Shown here piece after piece: positions 1 through 8,820 of a stretch of 14,041 nucleotides of DNA; the stretch's first letter is position 1, and the number at the start of each line of letters is the position of its first letter. A model generated the notes under the pieces. It was given only the letters and a program-made list of their open reading frames with translations, was not told the origin of the DNA and ran no database searches. The DNA is from Jimgerdemannia flammicorona. Taxonomy: Eukaryota; Mucoromycota; Endogonomycetes; Endogonales; Endogonaceae. The stretch spans positions 1 through 14,041 of the forward strand of contig RBNI01004447.1 in assembly GCA_003990745.1 (NCBI GenBank), given 5' to 3'. Made by a program: the position numbers and the translations under genes.

Positions 1-804
1 CCCCTCTCCTCACCCCTACTCAATAAAAGACTACTTTGTCTAACACTATCTCTACTCACCCACCACTCTGTTCACAGATCCCTTCTACCAGATGGCAATG
101 CTGCCCACCCTGGGGACTCTAACCCACCCACCACCCAGTCAGCAGATCCCCCATCAACCTCTCCCATCTTAACAACTTCTTCTGTAAACCCATCTATCAC
201 CCCTCCTCAAAAACAAAGAGCCAATGTCCAGCCAGTCCTACCTATACCACTAAAATCCACCCTACAGTGAGCCAACCATTGCTCACCCCACCTACTAGCC
301 AAGATTTCAAATCCTCCCAGCAATCTCTCTCTCTATCCGGCCTCCTCTCTATACCCAGCCTATTCTCTACTTCTATCCAAAAGTCCCCCAGAATCTCACA
401 CTCTTCCAGCCAATGTTCGGGTATCTGCACAAATCCCCTGACCTGCCCCACATTATAACACTTCTTACAATCCAATAAGCCACCCTCCACCAGATGCCCA
501 GTATGGAAATTCAATATAATATTCCTCTGCAGCATCCACCACCATACCACCCAGAACTTAGGAGGAAGCCACCTCTACATCTCAGCACTCCATAACCAGA
601 CACCTGCCCAGTCCCACTCCTTGCCAATCCTTGCTGCCTGCCAGCCACTTGGCCAAAGTTCCTGGCCAAGATCCTGCTGATACTCCATCCTATCTCCAAT
701 ATCAAACTCAGCAAGCAGTACACCCCCCAGAAGTAGATAGTCTCATCGCCACATAACTGGACTCCACAGCACCTCTCCCTCATTGCCTCGCTAATGCAGA
801 CTGA
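1..804 (+). pseudogene. Degraded Pro/Ser/Thr-rich open frame, unrecognised
   Basis: I do not recognise this. Frame 1 stays open from the window edge to 267, then continues with stops at 268, 439, 517, 559, 754 and 802. The predicted protein is rich in Pro, Ser, Thr and Gln, without any motif I can name. The stretch is clearly richer in C and G than the AT-rich DNA from about 835 on, and the Ty1/copia integrase similarity of the left flank stops at its border, so it is probably part of a different inserted element or sequence that continues left of the window. The low stop count may only reflect C-rich composition. The opposite strand also has 102-codon open frames (242-550 and 511-819) that I regard as equally unproven. 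Confidence 0.22.
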
Positions 805-829
805 TTTGGTATACTCCATCCACCACCCC

Positions 830-1416
830 TCAAGTATTGATCATTGTTTGAGACATTTCAATGATCATATAATTAAATCACTTAGTCACACTATTTTGCT
901 AGGGTATATAAGAAGCTATTGTTTAATAAGATATACTATATTTTCTCAGAAACTGCCTGAATGCATTATTGATATATTCATATTCATTATCTAATCATAT
1001 ATCACATATTTTATATCTTATCTCATTCTTAATAATTGCTTTAAATTTTTTGAATTTTTTCAAGGCTTTGCTCTTTGTTAATAAGAAATATACATATTTA
1101 TACTTTATATATATAATTATTAATAAATATAATAAAATACTTCTTCTCAGAGTATAATGATATATATATAGAACTGCATATATTAGTATAGATAAGATTC
1201 AGGATCTCTAAGACATATTTCAATTATTCTTCAAACAGTCACTGAGATGTCTTGTTTTTTTATATATATCTTGCAAATGTCATCCTCCAGATATATATAT
1301 AGTAGTAGTCTATTTACTGAGCTACTTCAGATCATCCTTCTAAGACTTGATTTACTAATATATCCTAAGTATTAATACTATATATTGGATACATCAGATG
1401 TAGTTGTCATATATAT
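830..1416 (-). pseudogene. Ty1/copia integrase fossil (left half of interrupted element)
   Basis: On the minus strand this AT-rich flank carries a decayed copia-type integrase. Reading downwards from 1416 there is a possible HHCC-region remnant. Next comes a stretch ending in YTNIC (1176-1190), equivalent to the family's HTDIC core start, with the first catalytic Asp changed to Asn (1182-1184). After a frameshift, one frame from 1081 to about 830 reads LTKSKALKKFKKFKAIIKN, then LDNEYEY for the usual LDNGGEY, with the second catalytic Asp at 989-991, then YIP-stop-QNSVTK for the usual YTPEQNGVAE. The Lys codon at 881-883 replaces the catalytic Glu and lies exactly 35 residues after the Asp, as in a DD35E core. 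Stops interrupt it at 995, 899 and 878, among others. The substitutions are mostly G-to-A or C-to-T. It continues the protease fossil at 12074-12298, separated by the gypsy insertion. Confidence 0.8.
1413..1416. repeat. Target-site duplication, left copy (ATAT)
   Basis: The four bases ATAT immediately before the 5' LTR are repeated immediately after the 3' LTR at 11924-11927. Four to six bases is the usual duplication for Ty3/gypsy integrases. The surroundings are AT-rich, so the match alone is weak, but it agrees with the LTR ends. A five-base duplication is not supported (TATAT against ATATA). Confidence 0.6.
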
Positions 1417-1531
1417 TGTGACAAACCAAACGTATCACCCGAATTATATCTTAACCAGATGATGTGAACAATTAGGCAAGATGACACGAACACACAGCAT
1501 AGTAACCAGCAACTGTTGCTGCAGAAAACTG

Positions 1532-1539
1532 TATAAATA
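1532..1539 (+). promoter_or_regulatory. TATA box of 5' LTR (TATAAATA)
   Basis: TATAAATA lies 115 bp into the LTR and is conserved at 10550-10557 in the other LTR. It would set the U3/R border and start the genomic transcript about 30 bp downstream, close to the palindromic 18-mer at 1571. A second TATAAAT at 1646-1652 (10718-10724 in the 3' LTR) is an alternative. The start site is not known. Confidence 0.5.
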
Positions 1540-1570
1540 GCCAGAGATACCAGAAAGGGTCTGTTTACCT

Positions 1571-1588
1571 GTACAGACTCTGTATACC
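1571..1588 (+). repeat. Single copy of palindromic 18-bp unit in 5' LTR
   Basis: The unit consists of GTACAG, a three-base spacer, CTGTA(C) and a three-base linker. This LTR has one copy, in which a C-to-T change (TATACC for TACACC) damages the right arm's end. The 3' LTR has four copies at the same place. Confidence 0.8.
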
Positions 1589-1671
1589 TGCCATAAGTAG
1601 CAGATCTATAGTTAGCCACATAGTAACCAGATAGCAACCAACTTGTATAAATTACCCCAGAGACAAGAGTG

Positions 1672-1677
1672 AATAAA
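1672..1677 (+). other. AATAAA polyadenylation-type signal in 5' LTR
   Basis: AATAAA is conserved at 10744-10749 in the 3' LTR, 140-194 bp downstream of the first TATA box. In an LTR element the downstream copy would direct 3' end formation, giving an R region of perhaps 150-200 bp. This is a motif match only. Confidence 0.35.
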
Positions 1678-1681
1678 CCTT

Positions 1682-1932
1682 AGTCTGAAATTGAAGCAAA
1701 AGACAAGTCTGCCTACCACACTTCAAGAGGAACTCTACAGCCACTGCTAGGAGATTGTGAGCTTATTTCCCCACTTCAGTCCACTTTCCAATACAAAGAA
1801 TGAGTCTGAAATTGAATCCAAAAGCAAAAGTCAAGTCTGCCTACTACACTTCGAGAGGAACTCTACAGCCACTGTTAGGAGATTGTGAGCATTGGTCCCC
1901 TTTTCCACTCCGGTCCACTTTCCAATACAAAG
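1682..1932 (+). repeat. Diverged tandem duplication inside 5' LTR
   Basis: Two units, about 1682-1798 and 1803-1932, both start AGTCTGAAATTGA, share GTCTGCCTAC, GAGGAACTCTACAGCCACTG and GGAGATTGTGAGC, and end CCACTTTCCAATACAAAG. The second has short insertions. The same pair is in the 3' LTR (10754-10870 and 10874-11004), so the duplication predates this insertion. Confidence 0.85.
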
Positions 1933-2057
1933 CTTGAAGATTTGCTACCTAAGTTCAAGAAGAACTTCGCCGCCTTTTGAAGAACCCACTGCTTAAAGGA
2001 ATAAGCCACACTATTGGTACACTTGCCAGATAAGTCTGAAGAACCCCAGTTTCCACA

Positions 2058-2618
2058 TTCCCAGAGAGCCTTGCCATAAGCCAGTCTCTAATACAACTTC
2101 ACAGTAGAGCTAGTCTATTGACGCAACTCCATGCAAATGAAGCCAGTCTTTGATGTAACTTTGCCAAGAGATCCTTTCCCAAAGAATGCCGCCAGTTGTT
2201 CATATTCACAGTTGAAGCCAATCTAGAAGAACTCATGCTATCTGAGTTATTCCCAGTTGAATCTACCATTTGGAGTTATCTGCATTCCCAGAAGACCCAA
2301 GTATTATTCCCAGAGAGCCCAAGTTATACATGCCATCTGAGTTATTCATTGTTCCCAGTGAGCCCGGTATAGAAGAAACCATGCCAGTATAATTCCCAGT
2401 AAGAAGAATCTGCACTATCTTCTATTTCCAAACTGCCGCTTTTGGAAAATCTGTACCAAATCGAGTTATCTACCAAATTGCCAGATTGTCATGCATAAGA
2501 AACCGTCGCGCTACACAGAGATTGTCATGCTACATAGAGATCGCCGCACCAAGACCGTCACCCAGAAATCGCATACTTTTGGAAATTACCTCGCTACACA
2601 AAATTGTACCATTCCCAG
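2058..2618 (+). repeat. LTR region with recurrent TTCCCAG motifs
   Basis: TTCCCAG occurs at 2058, 2250, 2285, 2307, 2352, 2393 and 2612, often beside GAGTTAT or GAGAGCC. The spacing is irregular, so this is a degenerate motif cluster rather than a clean tandem array. The 3' LTR keeps the same cluster. The role is unknown; it may be remains of amplified short repeats or protein-binding sites in the transcribed leader. Confidence 0.5.
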
Positions 2619-2853
2619 TTGACCCAAGAAGGAAGTCCATTCACACACAAATCACCACTATACCCAGAGAACTGTCCCAATAAGGAAATTGCTCGCAGAT
2701 ATCCAGCTTTTGACTATTGTACCACTAAACACCAAGGACCTCAGGAATTATAGAACATTTTGTTGCTTTTTGACAAAGTAACTGGGGGCTCAAGCCAAAC
2801 TACACCAACCCCCAACCTTGTAATTTGCCTCCATTGAGCTGGCACATTATATT

Positions 2854-2871
2854 TGGGGGCTCAACTGGGAA
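2854..2871 (+). promoter_or_regulatory. Primer-binding site, tRNA-Pro type
   Basis: Two bases after the 5' LTR comes TGGGGGCTCAACTGGGAA. Its reverse complement ends in CCA and reads like a tRNA 3' end, with a T-stem starting TCCCAG and discriminator C. The first nine bases, and most of the rest, agree with the well-known proline-tRNA primer site of gammaretroviruses. The primer assignment is an inference; the position and the TGG start are seen directly. Confidence 0.75.
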
Positions 2872-2884
2872 GATTTCAAAATCA

Positions 2885-4796
2885 ATGTGACTTTTCAGCT
2901 CACAAGAATCCACAGTCAAACTGGATATATTTGACCCAACACCAACCTCTGCTACTACAGGAGAACTGGTTATTACCAGCATCTGGACAGGAAGAGAAGT
3001 AATTACTTCAAGACTTGCCAATTATCCAGCATTAGAAGGATCCCAACCAGAACCAGAAGGCAGTACAGCTCGAAATCCCCAACCAGATCAACCAGACAAT
3101 ACAGATAGCCCTGCTAGAGATTTTGGAGAACTTGCACAAGAACTAGAAGATCTTATCACACGAACCCAACACTTTACAGCCAGACACCCCACACCAGTTC
3201 CACCAATCTCACCAATAGAACCCCTACCACAACCCCTTGTAGAACCAGAAGTAGTTCCTACAAGACTACCTAGACCTATTCTACTCTGTTCAAGGACCAG
3301 AACACCATCCTCAAGATACCCAAGCACCCCCATTTCCAGTGTCAGCTCAGAAAGCGAATCAGAATCCGAATCTGAACCTGAACCAGAATCCAAGAAAGTG
3401 ACGATGAAATGGCCACCTCATTGCCAACCTTTGCAGGATACCCAGAGGAGGACCCCAGAGAATTCCTTAATGGAATTGAAGGAATTGCAGTCTTGAGAAA
3501 CCTCTCAGATGAAAGAAAAATCGCCATCTACAAAGTTCAGCTCAGAGAACCAGCCAGAGGAATTTTCCATTGAACAGCAAACAACCAAGATTCAGAACTA
3601 GCAAGACAGATACAAGTAGCAATGTCTGACAAGTTAGAATATGAGACCATGGTCCACTGGCTCATTGAAAAATATGCAGGAAATGAAACCCACCACAAGG
3701 CTCAGGAATCTATCATGGGGATGAAGATGAATCTTGGAGAATCACTCAGAGCCTTCTTCACAAGAATCCAGAAGAGAATGCATTCTGCCAGGTTCAATGC
3801 CACCAACCAAGACATCATAGGTCCAATGACCTTCATGAATGGAATTCCCCCAAATATTGCTCAGCATGTCCGCACCCTAGGTATCAGAAGGTCTGAGGAA
3901 CAAGTAGATGCAGCCCAAGGATACTTTGATGTTAGACAAGGAACTACCTGGAGTGATCATGACAGAAAAGAAGAGAAGGAAGACATCCTGGTCAAAGCCC
4001 TACAAGGACTCCTCCAAGGACAAGAAAGATCTGAAGAAAGAAGCCAGCCAAAGAAGGAAAGAAGGACAGAAGCGAAATCCAAGACCTTAGCTCTAAGTTG
4101 GACTGATTGGTTGGACAGATTGAAAAACTCACTACACGTGAAAATTGGAGTTATCAGGACAACAGAGCATATTCATCACAAAGGAGTCAAGGTTATCCAC
4201 CAAGAGATAACAGGAATTACCAGCAAGAAGAAAGAAGGTACCCTGCCTGAGACAGAGCCCAAGTCTAATGCTTTCACTGTGGACAATTCAGACACTATAC
4301 CACTGAATGTGACAACAAAAGAAGTGACTGAAGGGACTCAGAACCACCGAACCAAAGGAATGACACTCAGTACAAGAAGACTGAAGCCCATCCTGTCAAA
4401 GATTTTGAGGAAGCAAGCAATAGTGAAGACTACAGTGACCTAGACTTGTACCCTACCAAGATCAGCACCCAAAAAACAGTCTACCCAGCAGAGAAAAGGA
4501 AGAGGCCTGTAGGAAGGCCATCCAGAAATGTCAGCAGAAGAATGATCCAGGAAGAAGATGAAGAGCATGAGGAGGAACAGGTAGAAACACCTCCTCAAAC
4601 TCCCTCACCATTTGTGTCCAAAACAAATGAGCTACCACTAAAAGATAAAGAAATGGAACAAGAAGAATGGGAACCTATACCCCTGAAGCCCAAGAAAAAG
4701 TATTCTCCAAAGACCATGCCCAGAGACATCTACAATGAAGCCTGGCAGAATATTCAAGAGGCCAAGATGGAAGTCCCCCTCCTGCAGTTCTTATAA
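2885..4796 (+). pseudogene. gag: gag (acidic leader, capsid, nucleocapsid), frameshifted
   Basis: This is the structural protein that would form the particle and package RNA. Three frames carry successive parts. Frame 2 starts with ATG at 2885 followed at once by TGA, then runs open through a Pro/Glu-rich leader ending in a Ser-Glu repeat near 3347-3390. Frame 1 takes over with the capsid-like region (MATSLPTFAGYPEEDPREFL from 3409; stop at 3571; long open stretch from 3574). Frame 3, from roughly 4056, gives a basic Arg/Tyr/Gln-rich stretch, the zinc knuckle at 4269-4310, and an acidic/basic tail up to TAA at 4794. Stops in the last part lie at 4104, 4248, 4266 and 4329. The two frame changes look like indels, because each downstream frame resumes sensible sequence at once. 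Confidence 0.85.
4269..4310 (+). other. CCHC zinc knuckle of gag nucleocapsid
   Basis: In frame 3 the residues are CFHCGQFRHYTTEC, a perfect C-x2-C-x4-H-x4-C. This is the RNA-binding zinc knuckle of retroviral-type nucleocapsids. It lies in a different frame from the capsid and just after a TAA (4266), so it is missed if only the long frame-1 ORF is read. Confidence 0.92.
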
Positions 4797-5408
4797 CTGA
4801 CACTAGCTGGAGTTCAAAACAAATTGCTGAGAACCACCAGATCTAGCACTGGCCGAGTTCCAATCCCACAGCAAGAACCAGCTCCCATCTCTGTCCAAGC
4901 AGCTAAAAGATATGTCAGCACCTACTTACATGGAGACATTGGAGGACAAAAAGCAAAAATCCTCATAGATACTGGAGCAGCTATCTGTGTCATTGCCAAA
5001 TGGTTTCTGGACACCCTCCAATGGCCTATTGATGGACCATCCAACCTCAGCATCATAGTAGCAGATGGAGCCTGAACTCAACCCCTGGGAGAAGTATGAA
5101 ATATCACCATCTCCCTTGGACACATTCAGTTCTCCATCTCCAAGGCTGTTGTCACAGAAGCTATCACCTATGACATAATTCTTGGCACCAACTGGATGAA
5201 GGAAATGAATGCAGTTGTTGATATTGGCCAACAAGTACTCAAGTTTGACTACCAAGGCAAGAAGTACAGAGTTAAGGTGACCAGCTATGAACAATCAAAG
5301 AAGAAGAAGAAGGTCACCATTCAGGAAGAGTATGCTAGTAGTGAAGAATCTACTACAGAAGAAAAAGAAGAATCCGAAGATGGAAATGATCCCAGACTCA
5401 ATCCCTGA
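4797..5408 (+). pseudogene. pro: Aspartic protease (retropepsin) domain
   Basis: In the same frame 3 as the end of gag, the catalytic triplet DTG is at 4968-4976 within ILIDTGAAICVIAKWFL, and IILGTNWM follows about 70 residues later as the family's ILG motif. The enzyme would cleave the Gag-Pol precursor as a dimer. Stops at 5073, 5097 and 5406 are all TGA and fit CGA codons that lost their CpG. There is no stop other than the TAA at 4794 between gag tail and protease, so gag-pro was probably one reading frame. The domain ends in a Lys- and Glu-rich stretch (5290-5400) that leads into the spacer. Confidence 0.9.
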
Positions 5409-6281
5409 ATCAACCTGGTGGATGACAGACCAGAAGACAATGTGTGGGCCAAGAATACCATCCCTATCACCATTGGAGCCATTGCAGGAGAAATCAAAGG
5501 ATGCCCTATATGCCTCAAGAGACACAGGTGTCCTAAGCACTCCTCCAAGATTATGGGAACAAGGAAATCGCCTGGCACAGCCTGCCCAGAGTGCAGAAGA
5601 AAGAATAAGAAATGCAGACATGTTCCAGAAACACCTGCAACTGAAGCTGCAGAAGTACAAGCGATTTGGGGTCAAGAATCATCCGAGGAAGAAGAAACTT
5701 CTGACCAAGAAGTTCCTGAACAAGAAGCACCCAATGAAGAAGAGGTCCCCGAACTCATTCCCTGGGATGACCCTTGCTGGACACCAACTGAAGACAATGA
5801 CCCTTGGAATATAGAAGAAGGACTCAGTACAATCACTATTATTCCCAAGAAAGAGACTCACCAAGAGAAAGCTTTTCGGCTAGGAAGATGTCCACACCAA
5901 ATGGTCTTCCACTCTCCCTGAGACTACTGCTATCAGTGTCATCTGTTGGACCAACAAGAAAGACAGAGACCCCAGAGACCAGAACCCCCAACTACTCTTG
6001 CACAGTCCACTATCTTCCAAGAAGTCACTACAAGGTTACAAAGTCAATTTAGGGGACAAGGCTTCTTCACCCAAACAGAAATATACCCCTTGTCTACCCT
6101 TCCCCCAACCTATGATCAAGATGGGTACCAATTTCCAAGACAACAAGAGATAAATAGCTGGGAACATCATTTTTGAGTGATGGGATATTGTAACCATAGG
6201 AGACACCCCAACTGCCAAGACTGCAGACATCAGAAGATTCACCTCAGTCATGATGTTGCAGTGCATACTCTGAAGAAAGGA
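5409..6281 (+). pseudogene. Cys/His-rich spacer between protease and dUTPase
   Basis: Frame 3 continues with stops at 5919 and 6174. It holds four Cys/His clusters: CPICLKRHRCPKH (5502-5540), CPECRRKNKKCRH (5583-5621), RCPH followed by CYQCH (5886-5942), and CNHRRHPNCQDCRHQKIHLSH (6189-6251). The second, preceded by Ala, looks like the first half of a fungal Zn2Cys6 cluster (C-x2-C-x6-C), but no second half follows. Between clusters two and three lies an acidic Glu/Pro/Trp-containing stretch. I know no standard Ty3/gypsy domain with this arrangement. A metal-binding, nucleic-acid-binding role is inferred from ligand spacing and basic residues only. Confidence 0.65.
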
Positions 6282-6290
6282 GATAACTGA

Positions 6291-6340
6291 AGCCAGATCC
6301 GAAAAAGCCAGATTCGAAAAAGCCAGACCAAAAAGCCAGG
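6291..6340 (+). repeat. Short tandem repeat, 15-bp AGCCAGAtyCGAAAA units
   Basis: Two full 15-bp units (6291-6305 and 6306-6320), a 13-bp unit (6321-6333) and a partial unit follow each other. In frame 3 they encode SQIRKSQIRKSQTKK, a basic linker just upstream of the dUTPase region. The 2-bp loss in unit three would shift frame unless compensated nearby. Confidence 0.75.
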
Positions 6341-6365
6341 AAGATGAATCCTCAAGATCTATGAT

Positions 6366-7000
6366 TTGGGAGAAGATATCCTAGCTCTCATCAGACATGC
6401 TACCTGCCAGGGATGGGCAGAAGATGCTGCCAACTTCATGGAAGCCCTAGACCCTACAGGAAGAAGGGGAATTAATTACCTCCGAGACCCTTCTACTGGA
6501 GCCAGATGGCCGCACCTCAACCTCAGAGCTTGGAGGCTCTCTGCTAGTGGAGCTTCAGCCCTAGGAAAACCCAAACTCAGCAAGGATATTGCCCAGTATG
6601 CCCTGCTGCACCCAAAAGCCAAACCCCTGACCAAAGCCCACCCAGAAGACATAGGATATGATCTTCACAGCCTGGAGGACAAATCTATCAAGCCTGGAAA
6701 GACCTTCATGGTCAGAACTGGATTAGCCATGTAGCCACTGTAAGGAGCTTATATTCAACTGACCTCAAGGTCCGGACTTGCCAGACAAGAGATAACTGTA
6801 GAAGGAGGAACCATTGACCCTGGATATACAGGTAAAATCAAGGTTATCCTGTACAATAGCAGTGCAGAATGGTACCAAATCATTAGAGGACAGAAGATTG
6901 CCCAAGCAGTCTTCATGAAGGTCAAGACCCCACAGTTACAGGAAGTCTCCAAACTAACTGAAGGAATAAGACAAGCAAAGGGATTTGGAAGTTCAGATAA
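6366..7000 (+). pseudogene. dut: Retrotransposon dUTPase (trimeric family), all five motifs
   Basis: dUTPase hydrolyses dUTP to dUMP and pyrophosphate and keeps uracil out of new cDNA. The five motifs of the homotrimeric family appear in order in frame 3: EDIGYDLHS (6645-6671); SRSGLA (6765-6782); GTIDPGYTG (6807-6833), with the catalytic Asp at 6816-6818 and the uracil-pocket Tyr at 6825-6827; RGQKIAQAVF (6885-6914); and GFGSSD (6981-6998) for the usual GFGST. Only TAG at 6732 and TAA at 6741, between motifs one and two, break it. An N-terminal part (6366-6600) including GEDILALIRHATCQGW has no assignment. It lies in the protease frame, upstream of the frame used by RT. Confidence 0.92.
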
Positions 7001-7409
7001 GAAGGAGGTACATCTCCTTCAAGTCAACCACCTCAAGAGGAATGTTCCCTAGCAAGTGTACCGGCAACCAGTCAGACTGCACAAGAATCTCATTCTGGAG
7101 CCTGGAGAACAAACTACCTTTGAAATCTTTGCACCACCCAACCCCAGAAATCTCTTCTTTGAACCCAAGGAAGATATCCCACACCTGGATATAGAGGGAC
7201 ACACATTCCCTGACAAGATGAATCCAGTACACTCCTGAGGAACCAACCAAAGTTGGGAGACCATCATCTTGCTGAAAGGAACCATCATAGGGCATCTGGT
7301 GCCTTTTCTCAACAGGACTCATAGGGAAGTTTATGAACTAAACCTATCAGGAAATGGCAAAAGGTCCCAGAAGAAAGGAAAGGCCCCTCTGCGACCCAGG
7401 AGACAGTGA
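7001..7409 (+). pseudogene. Post-dUTPase domain at the end of the gag-pro-dut frame
   Basis: Frame 3 runs on from the dUTPase to TGA at 7407, with stops at 7050 and 7236. Recognisable features are LEPGEQTTFEIFAPPNPRNL, then WETIILLKGTIIGHLVPF. The latter resembles the beta-rich segment ending KGT-x-IG-x-L-x-PV that precedes reverse transcriptase in many Ty3/gypsy polyproteins. Function is unknown. The frame overlaps the RT frame from 7342 to 7406. Confidence 0.5.
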
Positions 7410-8820
7410 AGCCTTCCATCAACATTGGAGAAGAATTGACACCTCAACAATAGCAACAACTATAGAACTTCTCAACAAATATCAAGATATCTTCACTACC
7501 AATTATGGCAACCTGCCATACAATCCATCATACCACTACAGCATAAATACAGGAAATGCAACACCCATCCAGCAGAAATCCTATAGAATACCCCATCACT
7601 TGAAAACATTCGAAAAGGAGCACATCCAAGAACTCTTAGACAATGGGGTCATCCAACCCTCTACCAGCCCCTGGGCCAGCCCTATACTTATTGTACCAAA
7701 GAAAGGAGGATGGAGACTCTGTGTGGATTACAGAAAACTCAATTCAGTTACCAAAAAGGATGCCTATCCTTTGCCCAGAATCGATGACCTTTTGGATCAG
7801 TTACAAGATGCCAGATACTTCAGCAGTATGGACCTCTTCGCAGGATTCCATTAGATCCCCATAGACCCTAAGGACATTCAAAAGACAGCCTTTCTTACTC
7901 TAGGAAAACTGTTTGAGTACCTCTGAATACCCTTTGGACTTTGCAATGCACCCCCCACCTTCCAGAGGATGATGAATTCAGTCTATGCCCCTTTGATTCA
8001 CCACTGCCTGATTGTATACATGGATGATTCCAACATCTATTCAGCAAATTTCGAAGAACACCTGCACCACCTAGAGGAATTCTTCAAACTCACCCGCAAG
8101 AATCACTTGAGACTGAATGCAAAGAAATGCTACTTTGGAAAACAGAAACTCGAATTTCTGGGATTCATGGTTTCAAAAGAAGGAACTCATACAGACCCAA
8201 AGAAAACCGAGAAGATCAACAATTGGCCAGTACCCAAGACTCCAAAGGAAACAGTATCATTCTTGATGCTAGTATCTTATTACAGAAGGTTTATCAAGAA
8301 CTTTGCTCAAATTGCTGCCCCAATCCGGATCCTTCTCAAGAAAGGAGTGCCATTCAAATGGACAGAATCACAAGAAAAAGCCTTCAAGGAACTCAAAAAT
8401 TGCATGACTACAGCACCAATCCTTGTATGCCCCAATCTACAGAAGCCTTTCATCTTGTATATAGATGCCTCTAAAGATGGCCTTGGAGCAGTTCTAGCTC
8501 AGGAAGGACCTGATCAACAGCACCATATGATAGCTTATGCAAGCAGAGCTACTAATCAGCAGCAGATGAACTATGGTAGCACCAAACTGGAATGTCTTGC
8601 AGTCATATGGGCGGTCACCCAATTCAAGCATTACCTCATTGGAAAAAGGTTCACCCTGATCACAGACCATATAGCCCTCAAATGGTTATTCAACCGCAAG
8701 GAACCCATGGGAATCCTAGCCCGCTGGATCCTTATCCTTCAGGATTACAAAATCACCATCATCCACAAAGCAGGGAAAGCTCACAACAATGTTGATGTAC
8801 TTTCCTGCCAGCCCCAATGA
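7342..8820 (+). pseudogene. pol: Reverse transcriptase and RNase H
   Basis: In frame 1, reverse transcriptase motifs include [30 protein letters not shown] (catalytic Asp 7831-7833), IPFGLCNAPPTFQ and YMDD (8017-8028). RNase H follows, with Asp 8464-8466 in LYIDASKDG, Glu 8590-8592 in KLECLAV, Asp 8665-8667 in TDHIALKW and Asp 8794-8796 near the end. All catalytic carboxylates are present. Two stops break it: TAG 7852 where the family has Gln (CAG to TAG), and TGA 7924 in EYL-stop-IPFG, where Arg or Val-like residues are usual (CGA to TGA). The frame opens at 7342 after TAA 7339 and is +1 relative to gag-pro-dut. It ends at TGA 8818, where the integrase should continue. Confidence 0.95.

Larger units (their letters stand above)
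1417..2851 (+). repeat. 5' LTR (1435 bp)
   Basis: It aligns end to end with 10435-11923. The 54-bp length difference equals exactly three 18-bp repeat units, so no other net indel is needed. It starts TGTGAC and ends ATTATA, where the 3' copy has the canonical ATTACA. It contains a TATA box (1532), one palindromic 18-mer (1571-1588), an AATAAA (1672), a diverged tandem duplication of about 120-130 bp (1682-1932), a stretch rich in TTCCCAG (2058-2618) and a primer-site-like sequence near the 3' end (2783). The short open frames inside are not convincing genes. At about 1.4 kb it is long for this class. Confidence 0.93.

Noticed and set aside
838..911. Perfect 9-bp inverted repeat (TGATCATTG/CAATGATCA) followed by a TATATAA, resembling an LTR promoter
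   Set aside because: The whole stretch reads as copia integrase on the minus strand (IIEMSQTMIN and YIP-stop-QNS), so both are chance features of decayed coding sequence.
2486..2683. Open frame in the 5' LTR, also present at 11525-11755 in the 3' LTR
   Set aside because: It is shared only because the LTRs are duplicates; it has no recognisable motif and its start is not conserved in position.
3088..3393. Minus-strand ORF rich in Ser, Gly and Asp
   Set aside because: It is the antisense of the Ser-Glu repeat and Pro-rich gag leader; the repeat creates the open frame on both strands.
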